NCBI GenBank assembly: GCA_900769665.1
Contig: CAAGHL010000034.1
Span: 1 to 45,929 of the forward strand
Direction: 5' to 3'
From: Clostridia bacterium
GTDB lineage: Bacteria > Bacillota > Clostridia > Christensenellales > CAG-314
DNA length: 45,929 bases
The notes below the pieces were generated by a model. The model had not been told where the DNA came from and did no database searches. It saw only the letters and a list, made by a program, of their open reading frames with translations. The translations under genes and the position numbers were made by a program. This document shows positions 24,650 through 34,934 of this stretch, piece after piece; positions within the stretch are counted from its first letter, which is position 1; each line of letters begins with the position of its first letter.

Positions 24650-25891
24650 ATGCTACCTAAAACCCCTACGAAGGGCATGCGTGACTTTTTGCCCGAGGAA
24701 TTTGCTCTTCGTCAACACGTACTGTCCGTCATACAAAAAACATATGAAACTTACGGTTTCACTCGTATCGAAACCCCCGCAGTGGAAAACATTGCATTAC
24801 TTACAAGCAAGCAGGGCGGCGACAACGAAAAATTGATTTTTAAGATTTTGAAGCGTGGTGAAAAACTGGAAAATGCCAAGGAAGACGAACTGTGCGACCT
24901 TGCGCTTCGCTACGACCTTACCGTACCTTTGTCCCGTTTCTATGCAAACAATCAAGGACAGTTGCCGTCGGTATTCAAAGCCATGCAAATGGACAACGTT
25001 TGGCGTGCCGATCGTCCGCAACGCGGTCGTTTCCGTCAGTTTGTGCAGTGTGACATCGACATCATAGGCGAAGCCACCTATCTTGCGGAAACGGAACTGA
25101 TTTCCGCGACTATGCAAGCACTTGGAAATTTGGGCTTTGACAACGTAACCATGCGTTTGTCCGATCGTCGCTTGCTAAATGCTATTGCTTCGCACTGCGG
25201 TTTTGCCGAGGAACAGAAGAGTAGTGTATTTATTGCGCTAGACAAGTTGGACAAGGTCGGTATCGACGGCGTACTTGCCGAAGTTAGCGAAATTGCCCCC
25301 GACAAGGCTCAAAGCTTTGTGGATTTATTGTCCCGTGTAACTGCAAGTGAAGACAGTTTTGCCGCTGTGGTGGCGGAGCTCGGCGAGGACTTGCCAAAGG
25401 AAGTCGCCGACAACGTTGCCGATATTTTGTACGTTGCAAACAACAGCGTAACCAACGGCAAAGTTGTGTTTGACGTTACTTTGGTGCGCGGTATGGGCTA
25501 CTACACAGGCACGATATACGAAATTTCCGTTGACGGATTAAACGTGTCTGTCGGCGGCGGCGGTCGCTACGACAAGATGATCGGCAAGATGATCGGTACA
25601 GACGTCCCTGCTTGCGGATTTAGTATCGGATTTGAACGCATCGTGTTGTTGTTGGAGGAACGCGGCAAGGGACAAGCAAAAGAAAGCGGCATTGCCGTGC
25701 TTGTAGACAAACGCCTCGACCGTGAGCAACTTGTAGCGGTAGGTAAGCTTGCCAAAGCATTACGCGAAGACGGCAACAAAGTTACCGTACTCAAAAAAAT
25801 CAAAAATTTCGGATTTCAACTTAAACAATTGCGCGAGCAAGGATATTCGGTACGCGAATACAAAGACGGCGCATTGTATGAGATAGACTGA
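24650..25891 (+). CDS. hisS: Histidyl-tRNA synthetase
   Basis: A 413-aa class II aminoacyl-tRNA synthetase charging tRNA-His. Motif 1 region is at the N-terminus (PTKGMRDFLPEEFALRQ). Motif 2 is MQMDNVWRADRPQRGRFRQF. The HisRS signature VRGMGYYTGTIYEI is followed by VGGGGRYDKMIG, motif 3 is GFSIGFERIVLLL, and a C-terminal anticodon-binding domain ends the protein. Length is normal. GAGG precedes the ATG by six bases. No T-box leader was seen, so control by uncharged tRNA is not supported here. Confidence 0.96.
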   Translation: MLPKTPTKGMRDFLPEEFALRQHVLSVIQKTYETYGFTRIETPAVENIALLTSKQGGDNEKLIFKILKRGEKLENAKEDELCDLALRYDLTVPLSRFYANNQGQLPSVFKAMQMDNVWRADRPQRGRFRQFVQCDIDIIGEATYLAETELISATMQALGNLGFDNVTMRLSDRRLLNAIASHCGFAEEQKSSVFIALDKLDKVGIDGVLAEVSEIAPDKAQSFVDLLSRVTASEDSFAAVVAELGEDLPKEVADNVADILYVANNSVTNGKVVFDVTLVRGMGYYTGTIYEISVDGLNVSVGGGGRYDKMIGKMIGTDVPACGFSIGFERIVLLLEERGKGQAKESGIAVLVDKRLDREQLVAVGKLAKALREDGNKVTVLKKIKNFGFQLKQLREQGYSVREYKDGALYEID

Positions 25892-25988
25892 CATCAGCCG
25901 AAAATGTCGTTTGGTATGACGATTCGACAAAGACAATTTTTTGTCGAGCCTGGCACAACAACGGCATTTTTGTTTAATTAGGTGTATT

Positions 25989-28484
25989 ATGTTGCACAAA
26001 GACACGAGAAAACGCAAAAAGTCAATGCCGATCGACCTTTCGCAGGTTGGTCATTTTGACGTGCGCACGGAAGAGGGCTTAACTGCGGCGCAAGTTGCCG
26101 ACCGTACGGAAAACGGATTAAACAACATCGATACAAGCAAAAAAAGCAAAACCATTCCGCAAATTATATTTAGCAATATTTTTACGTTTTTCAACGTCAT
26201 TTACATTGTAATTGCGGCAATTTTGCTGTTTTACGGTATGCCAAAACAATGCTCGTTTTTGCCTGTGGTTGCGGCAAATACGCTAATTGCCATCGTGCAG
26301 GAAATCAAATCAAAGCGCACGTTGGACAGGCTGAACCTAATCACCGAACCGAAAGTACGTGTGGTGCGTGACGGTATGACGACGGAAATATCCGTAAAGG
26401 AATTGGTGCTTGACGACATTGTGACGTTGCGTAGCGGCGAGCAAATTTCCGCCGACTGCATCGTGCGCGACGGCTATGTGGAAGTCAACGAATCCATATT
26501 GACGGGCGAAAGCGAAGCCGTCACCAAGCGCGAGGGCGACACCTTGTACGCAGGCAGTTTTGTTGTCAGTGGCAATTGCACGGCGCAAGTGTCGGCTGTC
26601 GGGCGGTACAACTACATTGCAGGGCTTACGGGGCGTGCGCGTATGTATCAAAAGCCGCGTTCCCAAATGCTGAAATCACTTAAACGGATTTTAGTGTTTG
26701 TTGCAATAATTATCGTACCGATGACTATTTGCTTGTTTGTTGTAAACGGCACAAGTAACAATATTGATTGGCAAACTTTCAAGGTTTTCGATCGTGCAAA
26801 CAAACCGCTATTGGATACCGTGCGCGCGACAAGCGGTTCGGTAATTTCCATGATACCTGCAGGACCTTTTTTGTTGACTAGCGTTGCCCTCGGCGCATCC
26901 TTTCTGCGACTAAGCAAAAACAACACTCTTGCGCAAGAGTTGTACTGTATCGAAATGCTGGCACGCGTGGATACGCTGTGTTTGGACAAAACGGGCACAA
27001 TTACCGACGGTAGCATGCGCGTGGTGGAAACGGTGGATTTGCGCCCCTCTTCGGCGACATATACCGTGCGCGAGATTATGGCAAGCCTCAATACGGCATT
27101 GCAATCGGACAACATGACGGGCAAGGCACTGAACAAGTATTTCGGTTGCCCCAAAACAACGGCGTTGACCCCTGTGACGGTGTTGCCGTTCAGCAGTGAA
27201 CGCAAGTTGTCGGCGGTGTCTTTCCGCGGCGCAGGTACGTACATTTTGGGCGCACCGGAGTTTGTGTTGCGTTCGCCAAATCAACGTGTGACCGACCTTG
27301 TGCAAAAGTACGCCGAGCAAGGCTTGCGTGTGTTGCTTCTTGCGCACAGTACCACGACGGTGCAACAAGGTCAACCTTTGCCCACGGTTCGCCGTGCGGT
27401 TGCGGTGATAGTGATAGAGGACCACATCCGTCCCGACGCCGAGCAAACCATAAATTGGTTTAAGCAAAACGGCGTGGACATCAAGATTATTAGCGGCGAC
27501 AACCCGACGGCAGTCAGCAACATTGCACTGCGTGTGGGCGTTGCCAATGCCGACAAGTACATCAGCCTAGAGGGTATGAGCGACGAAGACGTTGCCGAAG
27601 CCGCAACGAAATATACGGTGTTCGGACGTGTTTCGCCCGACCAAAAGGCAATACTAGTGCGTGCTTTGCGTGCCGCCGAGCGTACCGTGGCAATGACAGG
27701 CGATGGCGTAAACGACATACTTGCCATGAAGGAATCGGATTGTTCCATTTCATTGGCAGGCGGTAGCGACGCCGCGCGTAAAGTGTCCCACCTTATACTG
27801 ATGAACGACAGCTTTGCAGCACTGCCCAAGGTGGTTGGCGAAGGCAGACGTGTGGTAAACAACATACAAAACGCCACAAGCATGTATTTCATGAAGACGG
27901 TGTACGTCATCGTAATCAACATTATGCTTATTGCGTTGCACTTCGGTTGGGGGCAAACCTTCAGCACGCCGCTGACCAACACTCGCATTATGTTGCTTGA
28001 GTGGGTAGTGGTGGCATTGCCTACAACGATACTTGCATTGCAACCTAACGAAAGCCTAATCAAGGGCAACTTCCTTGTAAACGTGCTAAAGAGGTGTTTG
28101 CCTGCCTCTCTGACATTTATCGTCACCACGACGGCGCTGTATTTGTTGAAGGCGGTCACAATGCCTAGCATAATCCCCGACAACGAGCAACTTAGCACGC
28201 TTGTCACCATCAGTTATACTTTCGGCGGACTGTTTGCGCTGTTTTACGCTTGTAAACCCTTTGACACTTGGTGGAAAAAGGTGATGTACGGCGTGGTGTG
28301 GGCGATAGTTTTGCTTGGCGTTACCGTGCCGTTTTTGCAAGATTTCTTCGAGTACGTCACCCTCAACAGAGAACAAATACTGCTGTTGTTGGTTACGATA
28401 TTGGCAAGTCCGTTTTTGCTGTACGTGTTTGTCAAGTTGTTTAATATCGGCAACCTGAAAAAGAAGAATCTAACTTCGGAGTAA
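25989..28484 (+). CDS. P-type cation-transporting ATPase (CtpE-like)
   Basis: An 831-aa membrane ion pump. The phosphorylated Asp is D333 in LCLDKTGTITDG, the A-domain dephosphorylation loop is ILTGESEAV, and the P-domain hinge is TGDGVNDILAMKESDCSIS. There is no N-terminal metal-binding domain and no CPx motif, so it is not a heavy-metal pump. The M4 segment reads MIPAGPFLLTSVAL where Ca/Mg pumps have PEG; overall it is closest to the CtpE-like group, for which calcium uptake has been reported in mycobacteria. The ion here is therefore a guess. The open frame begins at 25941; the ATG at 25989 is preferred, with AGGTG just upstream. Confidence 0.88.
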   Translation: MLHKDTRKRKKSMPIDLSQVGHFDVRTEEGLTAAQVADRTENGLNNIDTSKKSKTIPQIIFSNIFTFFNVIYIVIAAILLFYGMPKQCSFLPVVAANTLIAIVQEIKSKRTLDRLNLITEPKVRVVRDGMTTEISVKELVLDDIVTLRSGEQISADCIVRDGYVEVNESILTGESEAVTKREGDTLYAGSFVVSGNCTAQVSAVGRYNYIAGLTGRARMYQKPRSQMLKSLKRILVFVAIIIVPMTICLFVVNGTSNNIDWQTFKVFDRANKPLLDTVRATSGSVISMIPAGPFLLTSVALGASFLRLSKNNTLAQELYCIEMLARVDTLCLDKTGTITDGSMRVVETVDLRPSSATYTVREIMASLNTALQSDNMTGKALNKYFGCPKTTALTPVTVLPFSSERKLSAVSFRGAGTYILGAPEFVLRSPNQRVTDLVQKYAEQGLRVLLLAHSTTTVQQGQPLPTVRRAVAVIVIEDHIRPDAEQTINWFKQNGVDIKIISGDNPTAVSNIALRVGVANADKYISLEGMSDEDVAEAATKYTVFGRVSPDQKAILVRALRAAERTVAMTGDGVNDILAMKESDCSISLAGGSDAARKVSHLILMNDSFAALPKVVGEGRRVVNNIQNATSMYFMKTVYVIVINIMLIALHFGWGQTFSTPLTNTRIMLLEWVVVALPTTILALQPNESLIKGNFLVNVLKRCLPASLTFIVTTTALYLLKAVTMPSIIPDNEQLSTLVTISYTFGGLFALFYACKPFDTWWKKVMYGVVWAIVLLGVTVPFLQDFFEYVTLNREQILLLLVTILASPFLLYVFVKLFNIGNLKKKNLTSE

Positions 28485-28567
28485 CAAACAAAAACGTGGT
28501 AATGTAACCAAAAAACATAAATTTTGCACCGAAAATGGTTATTCAGTGCGATTTCGGATAAAAGACA

Positions 28568-30457
28568 ATGTTACTGCAAATATCTTCGGCGGAGTTTCGT
28601 TACGCTGACACAATCATATTTTCCGATGTCAATTTGGACGTGAACGAGGGCGACAACATAGGTTTGGTCGGTGCAAACGGCGCAGGTAAAAGCACGCTGT
28701 TGTCCTCTATCACGGGCGAAAAACAATTGTTTGGCGGAAACATATACAAGAAAAACGGCTTGACAATCGGCGTGTTGAAGCAAAACTGCGATTTTGTTTC
28801 CGACAACACTTTGTTTGCCGAGCTGTTGAGCGTGTTTGCCGAGCAACACAAACTTGTGGAGGAGATAAAGCGAGTTTCCGACCAAATGGCAACGCTCGAC
28901 TACGGATCGGAGGAGTACTTGCGGCTGTCGGAACGTTACCACAAACTGACGGTGCAAGCCGACGTGTCGGAAGCCTACATGACGGAGCAAAAGGTGAAAA
29001 CCGTGCTTAGCGGTATGGGCATGACGGAATTTTCCGATCGAGTCGTTTCTACGCTTAGCGGTGGAGAGAAAACCAAAGCCGCACTGTGTAAGTTGCTTCT
29101 CCTTCGTCCCGAATTGTTGATACTGGACGAACCGACAAACCACCTTGACTACAAAACGTTGGATTGGTTGGAAAACTTCCTGTCGGACAAAAAATCAACG
29201 TTGATCGTGGTGTCCCATGACAGATACTTTTTGGACAAACTTTGCACAACCATTTGGGACGTACAACACAAACGTGTGACGGCGTACAAGGGAAACTACA
29301 CCAAGTACAAGCAACTGAAACGCGAGCGTATCGAACTGCAACAAAAGGAGTACGACCGCCAACAAAAGGAAATAGAAAAACTCAAAGACTACATTGCTCG
29401 CAACAAGGTGCGCGCAAGCACCGCCGACATGGCAAAATCGCGTGAAAAGATGTTGGAGCGCATGGACGTGGTGGACTGCCCATTGCCCGACGAGCAACCG
29501 CCGAGGTTTAGATTTAGCTACACGACGGAACCGTCGGAGTATCCCTTGACCGTCAAGGATTTTTCCGTTGCGTTCGGGCAAAAGCAGGTGTTGTCGCACC
29601 TTGATTTGCAAGTGCGCCGAGGTCAAAAAGTGGCGTTACTCGGGTTAAACGGTACCGGTAAGTCCACGCTGATTAGGCGCATTGCGGCGCAAAGTCCTGC
29701 CGACTACGCACATATCACGTTCGGCAAAAACGTGCGCATGGGTTACTACGACCAAGAAAACCTCAACTTGGACGGCAACTTGCGTGTGCTGGATCAACTG
29801 TGGTTTGACAACACTCGCATGGCGCAGACGGACGTGCGGAAATTGCTTGCGCAAGTAACGCTTGGTGCGGATGACGTATATAAGCTTGTGTCCGAGCTGT
29901 CCGGCGGCGAGCGTGCCAAACTAGGATTGGCGATGATCATGGCAAAGGACAACAACATGTTGCTGTTGGACGAGCCGACCAACCACTTGGATTTGCCTAG
30001 CCGCGAAGCCTTGGAAGAGGCGTTGAAAGCCTACACCGGTACGGTGCTGTTTGTGTCGCACGACAGATATTTTGTCAATGCCGTCAGTAGCCAAATTGCC
30101 GAACTTAACGACGGTGCGGTGACGGTGTACGACGGCAACTACGACGACTTTGTACAACGTGTGAATGCGCCTAAGCCTACTGGCGAAACCCCCAAACCCA
30201 CAACAAACAATACGCAAAAGGGCGGTTACCGCTCGGCAAAGCAACGTGCGGCGGAAGTAAACACGGCGCGTAGGGTGAAGGAAGCGGAAACACGCATCAC
30301 CGAATTGGAAGAGGAAATCAACAGCCTAAACGAGCAACTTGCCCTACCCGAAGTGGCGTGCGACTACAAAAAGGTTGCAGAAATTACTGCTCGTCTTAAC
30401 GCTGCCAATGAGGAGTTGGAGGAGGCAATGTCTCTGTGGGAAACCTTACAACAGTAG
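28568..30457 (+). CDS. ABC-F family ATPase
   Basis: A 629-aa soluble protein with two ABC ATPase domains and no membrane segments. Domain 1 has GANGAGKST, LSGGEKTK and LLILDEPTNHLD. A charged linker (about residues 235-305) follows, typical of ABC-F proteins that reach the ribosomal peptidyl-transferase centre. Domain 2 has GLNGTGKST, LSGGERAK and LLLDEPTNHLD. The C-terminal ~90 residues form a coiled coil (RRVKEAETRITELEEEINSL), as in Uup/YdiF types. Translation factor or antibiotic-protection role cannot be decided from sequence. The SD is weak; a CCGAAA/TTTCGG dyad in the 80-base leader could be an attenuator. Confidence 0.92.
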   Translation: MLLQISSAEFRYADTIIFSDVNLDVNEGDNIGLVGANGAGKSTLLSSITGEKQLFGGNIYKKNGLTIGVLKQNCDFVSDNTLFAELLSVFAEQHKLVEEIKRVSDQMATLDYGSEEYLRLSERYHKLTVQADVSEAYMTEQKVKTVLSGMGMTEFSDRVVSTLSGGEKTKAALCKLLLLRPELLILDEPTNHLDYKTLDWLENFLSDKKSTLIVVSHDRYFLDKLCTTIWDVQHKRVTAYKGNYTKYKQLKRERIELQQKEYDRQQKEIEKLKDYIARNKVRASTADMAKSREKMLERMDVVDCPLPDEQPPRFRFSYTTEPSEYPLTVKDFSVAFGQKQVLSHLDLQVRRGQKVALLGLNGTGKSTLIRRIAAQSPADYAHITFGKNVRMGYYDQENLNLDGNLRVLDQLWFDNTRMAQTDVRKLLAQVTLGADDVYKLVSELSGGERAKLGLAMIMAKDNNMLLLDEPTNHLDLPSREALEEALKAYTGTVLFVSHDRYFVNAVSSQIAELNDGAVTVYDGNYDDFVQRVNAPKPTGETPKPTTNNTQKGGYRSAKQRAAEVNTARRVKEAETRITELEEEINSLNEQLALPEVACDYKKVAEITARLNAANEELEEAMSLWETLQQ

Positions 30458-30571
30458 ATTGATTGGACTTGTTCGCATGTAAAAATCGATGAAGTAACTG
30501 TTGGTTGCACAATGTGCCTTTTTGCCAAGCAATCAATTTGTTTTCAAAACAAGTATGTCGTAAAATTTTAC

Positions 30572-30594
30572 GTACGTATACATAATTTGCTTAC
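30572..30594 (-). repeat. Dispersed motif site 6
   Basis: On the minus strand GTAAGC (30594-30589), nine bases, then ATACGTAC, one mismatch in the palindrome. It lies in the 200-base gap after the ABC-F gene. The same gap has an ATTGATTG/CAATCAAT dyad (30458-30537) right after the stop. Confidence 0.45.
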
Positions 30595-30657
30595 ATTTGG
30601 GCTGAAAAACTTAGTACAAATAAGATGTTTTTAGCTGAACTATTACGAGGAAACGGT

Positions 30658-31362
30658 ATGAAAGTAGCTGTCGTGACGGGCGGCTCGCGCGGAATAGGCG
30701 CAGCCACGGTGACAAAATTTGCAAAAAACGGATATACCGTAATTGCGGTGTACAACAACGGACGGCAACAGGCGGAGGCAATTTGCGCAAAGCTAAACGA
30801 TATGGGGTGCGACGTACACCCAATGCACGCCGACCTGTCCGACCCGAAGCAAATTGCCGACTTGTTTGCGCAAATCGGTACATATTTCAAAAAAATCGAC
30901 GTGCTTGTCAACAATGCCGCAATGTCCGTATCGGGACTGATGCAAGACATCGACCTACAAACGCTGGACAAAATTTGGGCGGTCAACGCTCGTGCGCCCT
31001 ATTTATGTTGCGCCAACGCCTTGCCGCTACTGCAAAAAAACACAAATGCCGCTGTTGTCAACGTGTCCTCCGTGTGGGGACTGTGGGGCGCATCGTGCGA
31101 GGCGGCTTATTCCATGACAAAACATGCCGTAGTGGGACTAACCCGAAGTCTTGCCGAGGAGTGGAACGACGTGCCCGTCCGCGTGTGTTGCGTTTGCCCG
31201 TCCTTTGTGCGTACCGATATGACGGCGCATTACACCGAGCAGGATATTGCCTTGTTCGAGCGCGAGTACGGCGTGCGTGCCTACACCCCCGAGGAAGTGG
31301 CAACAGACATTTACGCACTTGCCGTCCATGGGGAAAACGGCACGATAAAGATGGAAAAATAG
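30658..31362 (+). CDS. Short-chain dehydrogenase/reductase (FabG-like)
   Basis: A 234-aa NAD(P)-dependent oxidoreductase with a Rossmann fold. The cofactor loop is TGGSRGIGAATV near the N-terminus, followed by NNAAMS and the catalytic Ser...Tyr-x-x-x-Lys in NVSSVWGLWGASCEAAYSMTK. The start at 30658 is chosen because GAGGAAA lies at correct distance; the frame is open from 30625. It resembles 3-oxoacyl-ACP reductases, but no fatty-acid genes are nearby, so the substrate is open. Confidence 0.88.
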   Translation: MKVAVVTGGSRGIGAATVTKFAKNGYTVIAVYNNGRQQAEAICAKLNDMGCDVHPMHADLSDPKQIADLFAQIGTYFKKIDVLVNNAAMSVSGLMQDIDLQTLDKIWAVNARAPYLCCANALPLLQKNTNAAVVNVSSVWGLWGASCEAAYSMTKHAVVGLTRSLAEEWNDVPVRVCCVCPSFVRTDMTAHYTEQDIALFEREYGVRAYTPEEVATDIYALAVHGENGTIKMEK

Positions 31363-31488
31363 TTTGTTGGAAAAACGCAATGTGTCGGTGTGGAGCGCAT
31401 GTCTCTCTAATTCGCCCTATAAACACGGCGTTTTCGGCAAATCTCGACAAAAAGCAGTCAACACAACAACACAAGGAGAGGTTTCTCT

Positions 31489-32445
31489 ATGGCTTGGTAT
31501 TGGATAGTATTGATAGTAATCGGCGCGGCGGTAGTGCTGTACACGCTGTTGAGTTTCATCGTGGCAAGGGTGGTGCTAAAAATGGCAACCACGCCCACGG
31601 CGCATACGCTTGACGAGGCACGCGCCTACCAAACGGAACACGAACACATGGACTACGGCGACTACGACAATGTGTGGAAACGCGAGGAGTTTGAAGTGGA
31701 TGGACACAGCGGCAAGGTGCGTGGCGAAATAGTGTTTAACCCGACAAACGACAACGCCGAAATTAAAAAAGTTGCGATAGTTTGTCACGGTCACAGTTGG
31801 AATAGAATTAACTCCTACAAATACGCACGTATTTTTTACGATCTCGGTTACAGTCTTGTACTGTACGATCATGCGTACTTTGGTTTGTCCGACGGAACGT
31901 ATACAACGCTAGGCTACTACGAGTGTCACGACCTCAGCGCCGTGTGCGACATGGTGCGTGACCGTTTCGGCAAGAACGCAATAATTGCGCTTCACGGCGA
32001 AAGCATGGGCGCGGCGACGGTGCTTGGCGTGTTGGGGCTTAGAAACGACATCACAATGGTAGTTGCCGATTGCCCGTTCAGTAACACAATGAAGTACTAC
32101 CGTGAAGTTTGCTTGGAAAGTACTCACTTGCCCGGGTTTCCCATTGTGGACTTTGCCAATGCCATGAGTAAACGGCGTTACGGCTACGACTTTACAAAGT
32201 ACAACCCTATCGACAGCGTAGCGACAAGCGACACGCCGATATGCTTCATCCACGGCAAGGCGGACAAGTTCATCTACCCCAAGCACAGCGAGGATATGTA
32301 CAAAGTATGCAAAAATTCGCTGTCGGAGTTGCACCTAGTGGACGGCGCAGGACACGCACGCAGTCACGTCACCGATCCACAAGGGTATCGCAAGATAGTG
32401 GCGGAGTTTGTTGCCAAGGTGGAACAATCGGTTGACGAAAAGTAG
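31489..32445 (+). CDS. Membrane-anchored alpha/beta hydrolase
   Basis: A 318-aa protein with one N-terminal membrane helix (about residues 5-32) and an alpha/beta-hydrolase domain. The nucleophile is S172 in LHGESMGAATVLG, the acid is the Asp of FIHGKADKFIYP, and the base is the His of GAGHARSH. An early VCHGHSWNR forms the oxyanion region. Similar to the YqkD/BEM46 type of serine hydrolase in Firmicutes, whose substrates are mostly unknown. The SD AAGGAG lies before the ATG, but AGAG/CTCT around it could form a small stem. Confidence 0.85.
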   Translation: MAWYWIVLIVIGAAVVLYTLLSFIVARVVLKMATTPTAHTLDEARAYQTEHEHMDYGDYDNVWKREEFEVDGHSGKVRGEIVFNPTNDNAEIKKVAIVCHGHSWNRINSYKYARIFYDLGYSLVLYDHAYFGLSDGTYTTLGYYECHDLSAVCDMVRDRFGKNAIIALHGESMGAATVLGVLGLRNDITMVVADCPFSNTMKYYREVCLESTHLPGFPIVDFANAMSKRRYGYDFTKYNPIDSVATSDTPICFIHGKADKFIYPKHSEDMYKVCKNSLSELHLVDGAGHARSHVTDPQGYRKIVAEFVAKVEQSVDEK

Positions 32446-32507
32446 CGTTTATACCCTAAAATAGTGCTAAAAAAAACGACAAGAATCTTCAATCGACAAC
32501 ATATTGG

Positions 32508-32536
32508 TTGAAATAATTGTAAAACAATGGTAAGAT
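32508..32536 (+). promoter_or_regulatory. Promoter of the M3 peptidase gene
   Basis: TTGAAA (32508-32513), a 17-base spacer, TAAGAT (32531-32536) with TGG directly before the -10 (extended -10). The start codon is 76 bases further on. Confidence 0.7.
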
Positions 32537-32611
32537 TTATTTGCAATACAACAAACAAGCAGTATTTGTTGCTTTTGGTCAAAAAAAAGATAATTTTATA
32601 AGGAGAACAGC

Positions 32612-34285
32612 ATGAAAATATCCGAAATAAAGTATGTACGTCCCGACAAAGAACAAGTTTTGGCTCACCTCGCCGACATTCGGCAACGTATGGAAAACGC
32701 TCAAACGCTTGAAGACTTTTACGCTGTACACGACGAGTACAAGGCTTACAGCGAGGACCTCGGCACCAACATGCGTATTGCGTTTATTCGTTTTACGCAA
32801 GACACTCGCGATGAGTTTTATGCAGCCGAGCAAGATTATTTGGACGAAATAGGTCCCGAAATTTCCGTCGCCAACGCAAAAATTGCCAATTGCTACCTAA
32901 CGTCGAAATTCCGCAAACAATTGGAAGAACGTTTCCCCGCGGTCATGTTCAAAAATTTGCAAATGGCTGTGGACGCAGCAGATCCTCGCATAGTGGAAGA
33001 TCGCGTAGAGGAAAATAAGGTCACCACAAGTTACACCAAGCTTATGAGTAGTATCATCATCGATTTCGAGGGTGAAAAGCTCACTATGGCGGGAATAGGC
33101 AAGTATTTTACTTCCACCGACCGTGACTTGCGCAAACGCGCCGTGTATGCTTGGGGACAAGCCATCGAGGACAACAAGGAACAACTTGACGAAATCTACG
33201 ACAAGTTGGTCAAAATTCGTACTCGCATGGGACGTAAGCTCGGTTATGACGGTTTTGCGCCGCTTGGATACTTGCAAATGCAACGTAACTGCTACACCAA
33301 GGAAGACATCGCGCGCTTCCGTGAAAACGTGTTGAAGTACCTTGTACCCCTTGCATCCAAAATCCGCAACAAGGTTGGCAAGGAATTGGGTATCGATAAA
33401 CAATACTACTACGACAACGGCATTTTTACCGTGGAGGAACCCAAGCCTATCGGCACTCCGCAAGAAATGTTTGACAACGCCAGCAAGATGTACAACGAAA
33501 TGTCCGAGGAAACGGGCAAGTTGTTTGACACCATGCGTGAAAGCGAATGTTTCGACGTAATGAGCCGTGAAGGTAAGTGGGGCGGCGGCTACTGCGAAGG
33601 TTTGCCTAAGTACAAGTTGCCATTCATCCTTGCCAACTGGAACGGCTCCGCAGGCGACGTGGACGTGTTGACGCACGAATTCGGACACGCGTTGGAGTTT
33701 TACAAGTCCTTCTTCATCGAAAGCGAGTTTTTGTGCAGTATCAGCATGGAAACGGCGGAAGTGCACAGCATGAGCATGGAGTTTCTCGCTTATCCGTGGA
33801 TAGATTTATTCTTCGGCGACAAAACGCCCGAGTACAAGTTTTACCACATCGGCGGCGCGGTGACGTTTATTCCGTACGGCACAATCGTGGACTGGTTCCA
33901 ACAATCCTGCTACGACAACCCCGACATGACCCCTGCCGAACGCAACGAAATGTACAACAAAATGGAAAAGCAATTTTTGCCGCACATGACAACCGAAGGC
34001 ATCCCCGCTTTGCAAGACGGACGTCGTTGGCAACGTCAGGCGCACATTTTCGAGTCGCCTTTCTACTACATCGACTATTGCTTTGCGCAATTTACGGCGT
34101 TGCAATTTTTGGCGCTGTCGCAAGAGGACTACAAGGGCGCATTTGCCAAGTACATCAAGTTCCTCAACTTCGGCGGCACAAAACCCTTCACCGAGTTGCT
34201 TAGCGAGTGCGGTTTGCTTAGCCCGTTTGAAGAGGAAAGCTTCAAGTTGGTAGTTGCAAGCTGCGAAAAAATACTCGGATTGTAA
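32612..34285 (+). CDS. M3 family oligoendopeptidase (PepF-like)
   Basis: A 557-aa cytoplasmic zinc metallopeptidase of family M3, which cleaves short peptides. The zinc motif HEFGH is at residues 355-359, and the third ligand is the Glu in the downstream SISMETAEVHSMSMEFLAYP stretch. The long helical N-terminal region is usual for the family. AAGGAG precedes the ATG and it has its own promoter. It ends 12 bases from a convergent minus-strand gene, with no clear terminator between. Confidence 0.94.
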   Translation: MKISEIKYVRPDKEQVLAHLADIRQRMENAQTLEDFYAVHDEYKAYSEDLGTNMRIAFIRFTQDTRDEFYAAEQDYLDEIGPEISVANAKIANCYLTSKFRKQLEERFPAVMFKNLQMAVDAADPRIVEDRVEENKVTTSYTKLMSSIIIDFEGEKLTMAGIGKYFTSTDRDLRKRAVYAWGQAIEDNKEQLDEIYDKLVKIRTRMGRKLGYDGFAPLGYLQMQRNCYTKEDIARFRENVLKYLVPLASKIRNKVGKELGIDKQYYYDNGIFTVEEPKPIGTPQEMFDNASKMYNEMSEETGKLFDTMRESECFDVMSREGKWGGGYCEGLPKYKLPFILANWNGSAGDVDVLTHEFGHALEFYKSFFIESEFLCSISMETAEVHSMSMEFLAYPWIDLFFGDKTPEYKFYHIGGAVTFIPYGTIVDWFQQSCYDNPDMTPAERNEMYNKMEKQFLPHMTTEGIPALQDGRRWQRQAHIFESPFYYIDYCFAQFTALQFLALSQEDYKGAFAKYIKFLNFGGTKPFTELLSECGLLSPFEEESFKLVVASCEKILGL

Positions 34286-34297
34286 TTTGCACGAATG

Positions 34298-34729
34298 CTA
34301 ATCAAATAGTCCGAAAATAGTAGGTATTACTATTTTGTGTATCGCCTCGGCTCTAAGGCGTTCGGCTTCTATCAATCTACGGATTATTTCTTGTCGAGAT
34401 GCTTCGTCGAGCTTGGCAAGCTTGTTTACTATTTGCATTACTTTGGGACTGCGAGATACGTACACTGTGTCTATCTCGTAGTCCTTTTTTATTTGCTCGG
34501 TTAATTTGGCTACAAATTCGTCGTATTCCTCGCGAGAGGCAAACTTTTTCGTTTGCAGCGCTACAACGCAACTGCGCATGTACACGACGCTTGTCGCCCG
34601 TACCACCTTGTCGTTTTGTAGGGCAATGTAGGCAATTGCCTGTTCCGTTTCCGTGGCAAACGCCGTTTGGGATAGAGTAAGCAACGCTATTGCGCACAGT
34701 ACGCATATTGCTAGTAAAATCTTTTTCAT
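34298..34729 (-). CDS. Small exported protein of unknown function
   Basis: A 143-aa protein with a clear signal peptide (MKKILLAICVLCAIALL..., cleavage likely after AFA). The mature part is short and helical and contains DTVYVSRSPKVMQIVNKLAK and a basic/acidic C-terminal helix. The shape faintly recalls the YhcN/YlaJ sporulation lipoproteins, but there is no lipobox and I do not assign it. GGAG precedes the ATG on the minus strand. Convergent with the M3 peptidase, divergent from the next small membrane-protein gene. Confidence 0.75.
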   Translation of the reverse strand: MKKILLAICVLCAIALLTLSQTAFATETEQAIAYIALQNDKVVRATSVVYMRSCVVALQTKKFASREEYDEFVAKLTEQIKKDYEIDTVYVSRSPKVMQIVNKLAKLDEASRQEIIRRLIEAERLRAEAIHKIVIPTIFGLFD

Positions 34730-34934
34730 TGTTCGCTCCTTTGTTGTATTTGTATTACGTTTGTGTAGTTATTTGCTTTCCGTGGCAATACAATCGTATG
34801 TTTTGTTGGGTTACATTGGTATAGTGTAATATCTACTTCGTTTCCCGACAACGTGACGTAAATAGTATTTGCAGTTTCAGCCGATTTATCGGTCAACATA
34901 ATTGCTTTTGTTGCATATGTTTCCGTTTTTCGGC

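Noticed and set aside
25924..25947. TCGACAA/TTGTCGA hairpin after hisS as terminator
   Set aside because: A 7-bp AT-rich stem with no T-run after it.
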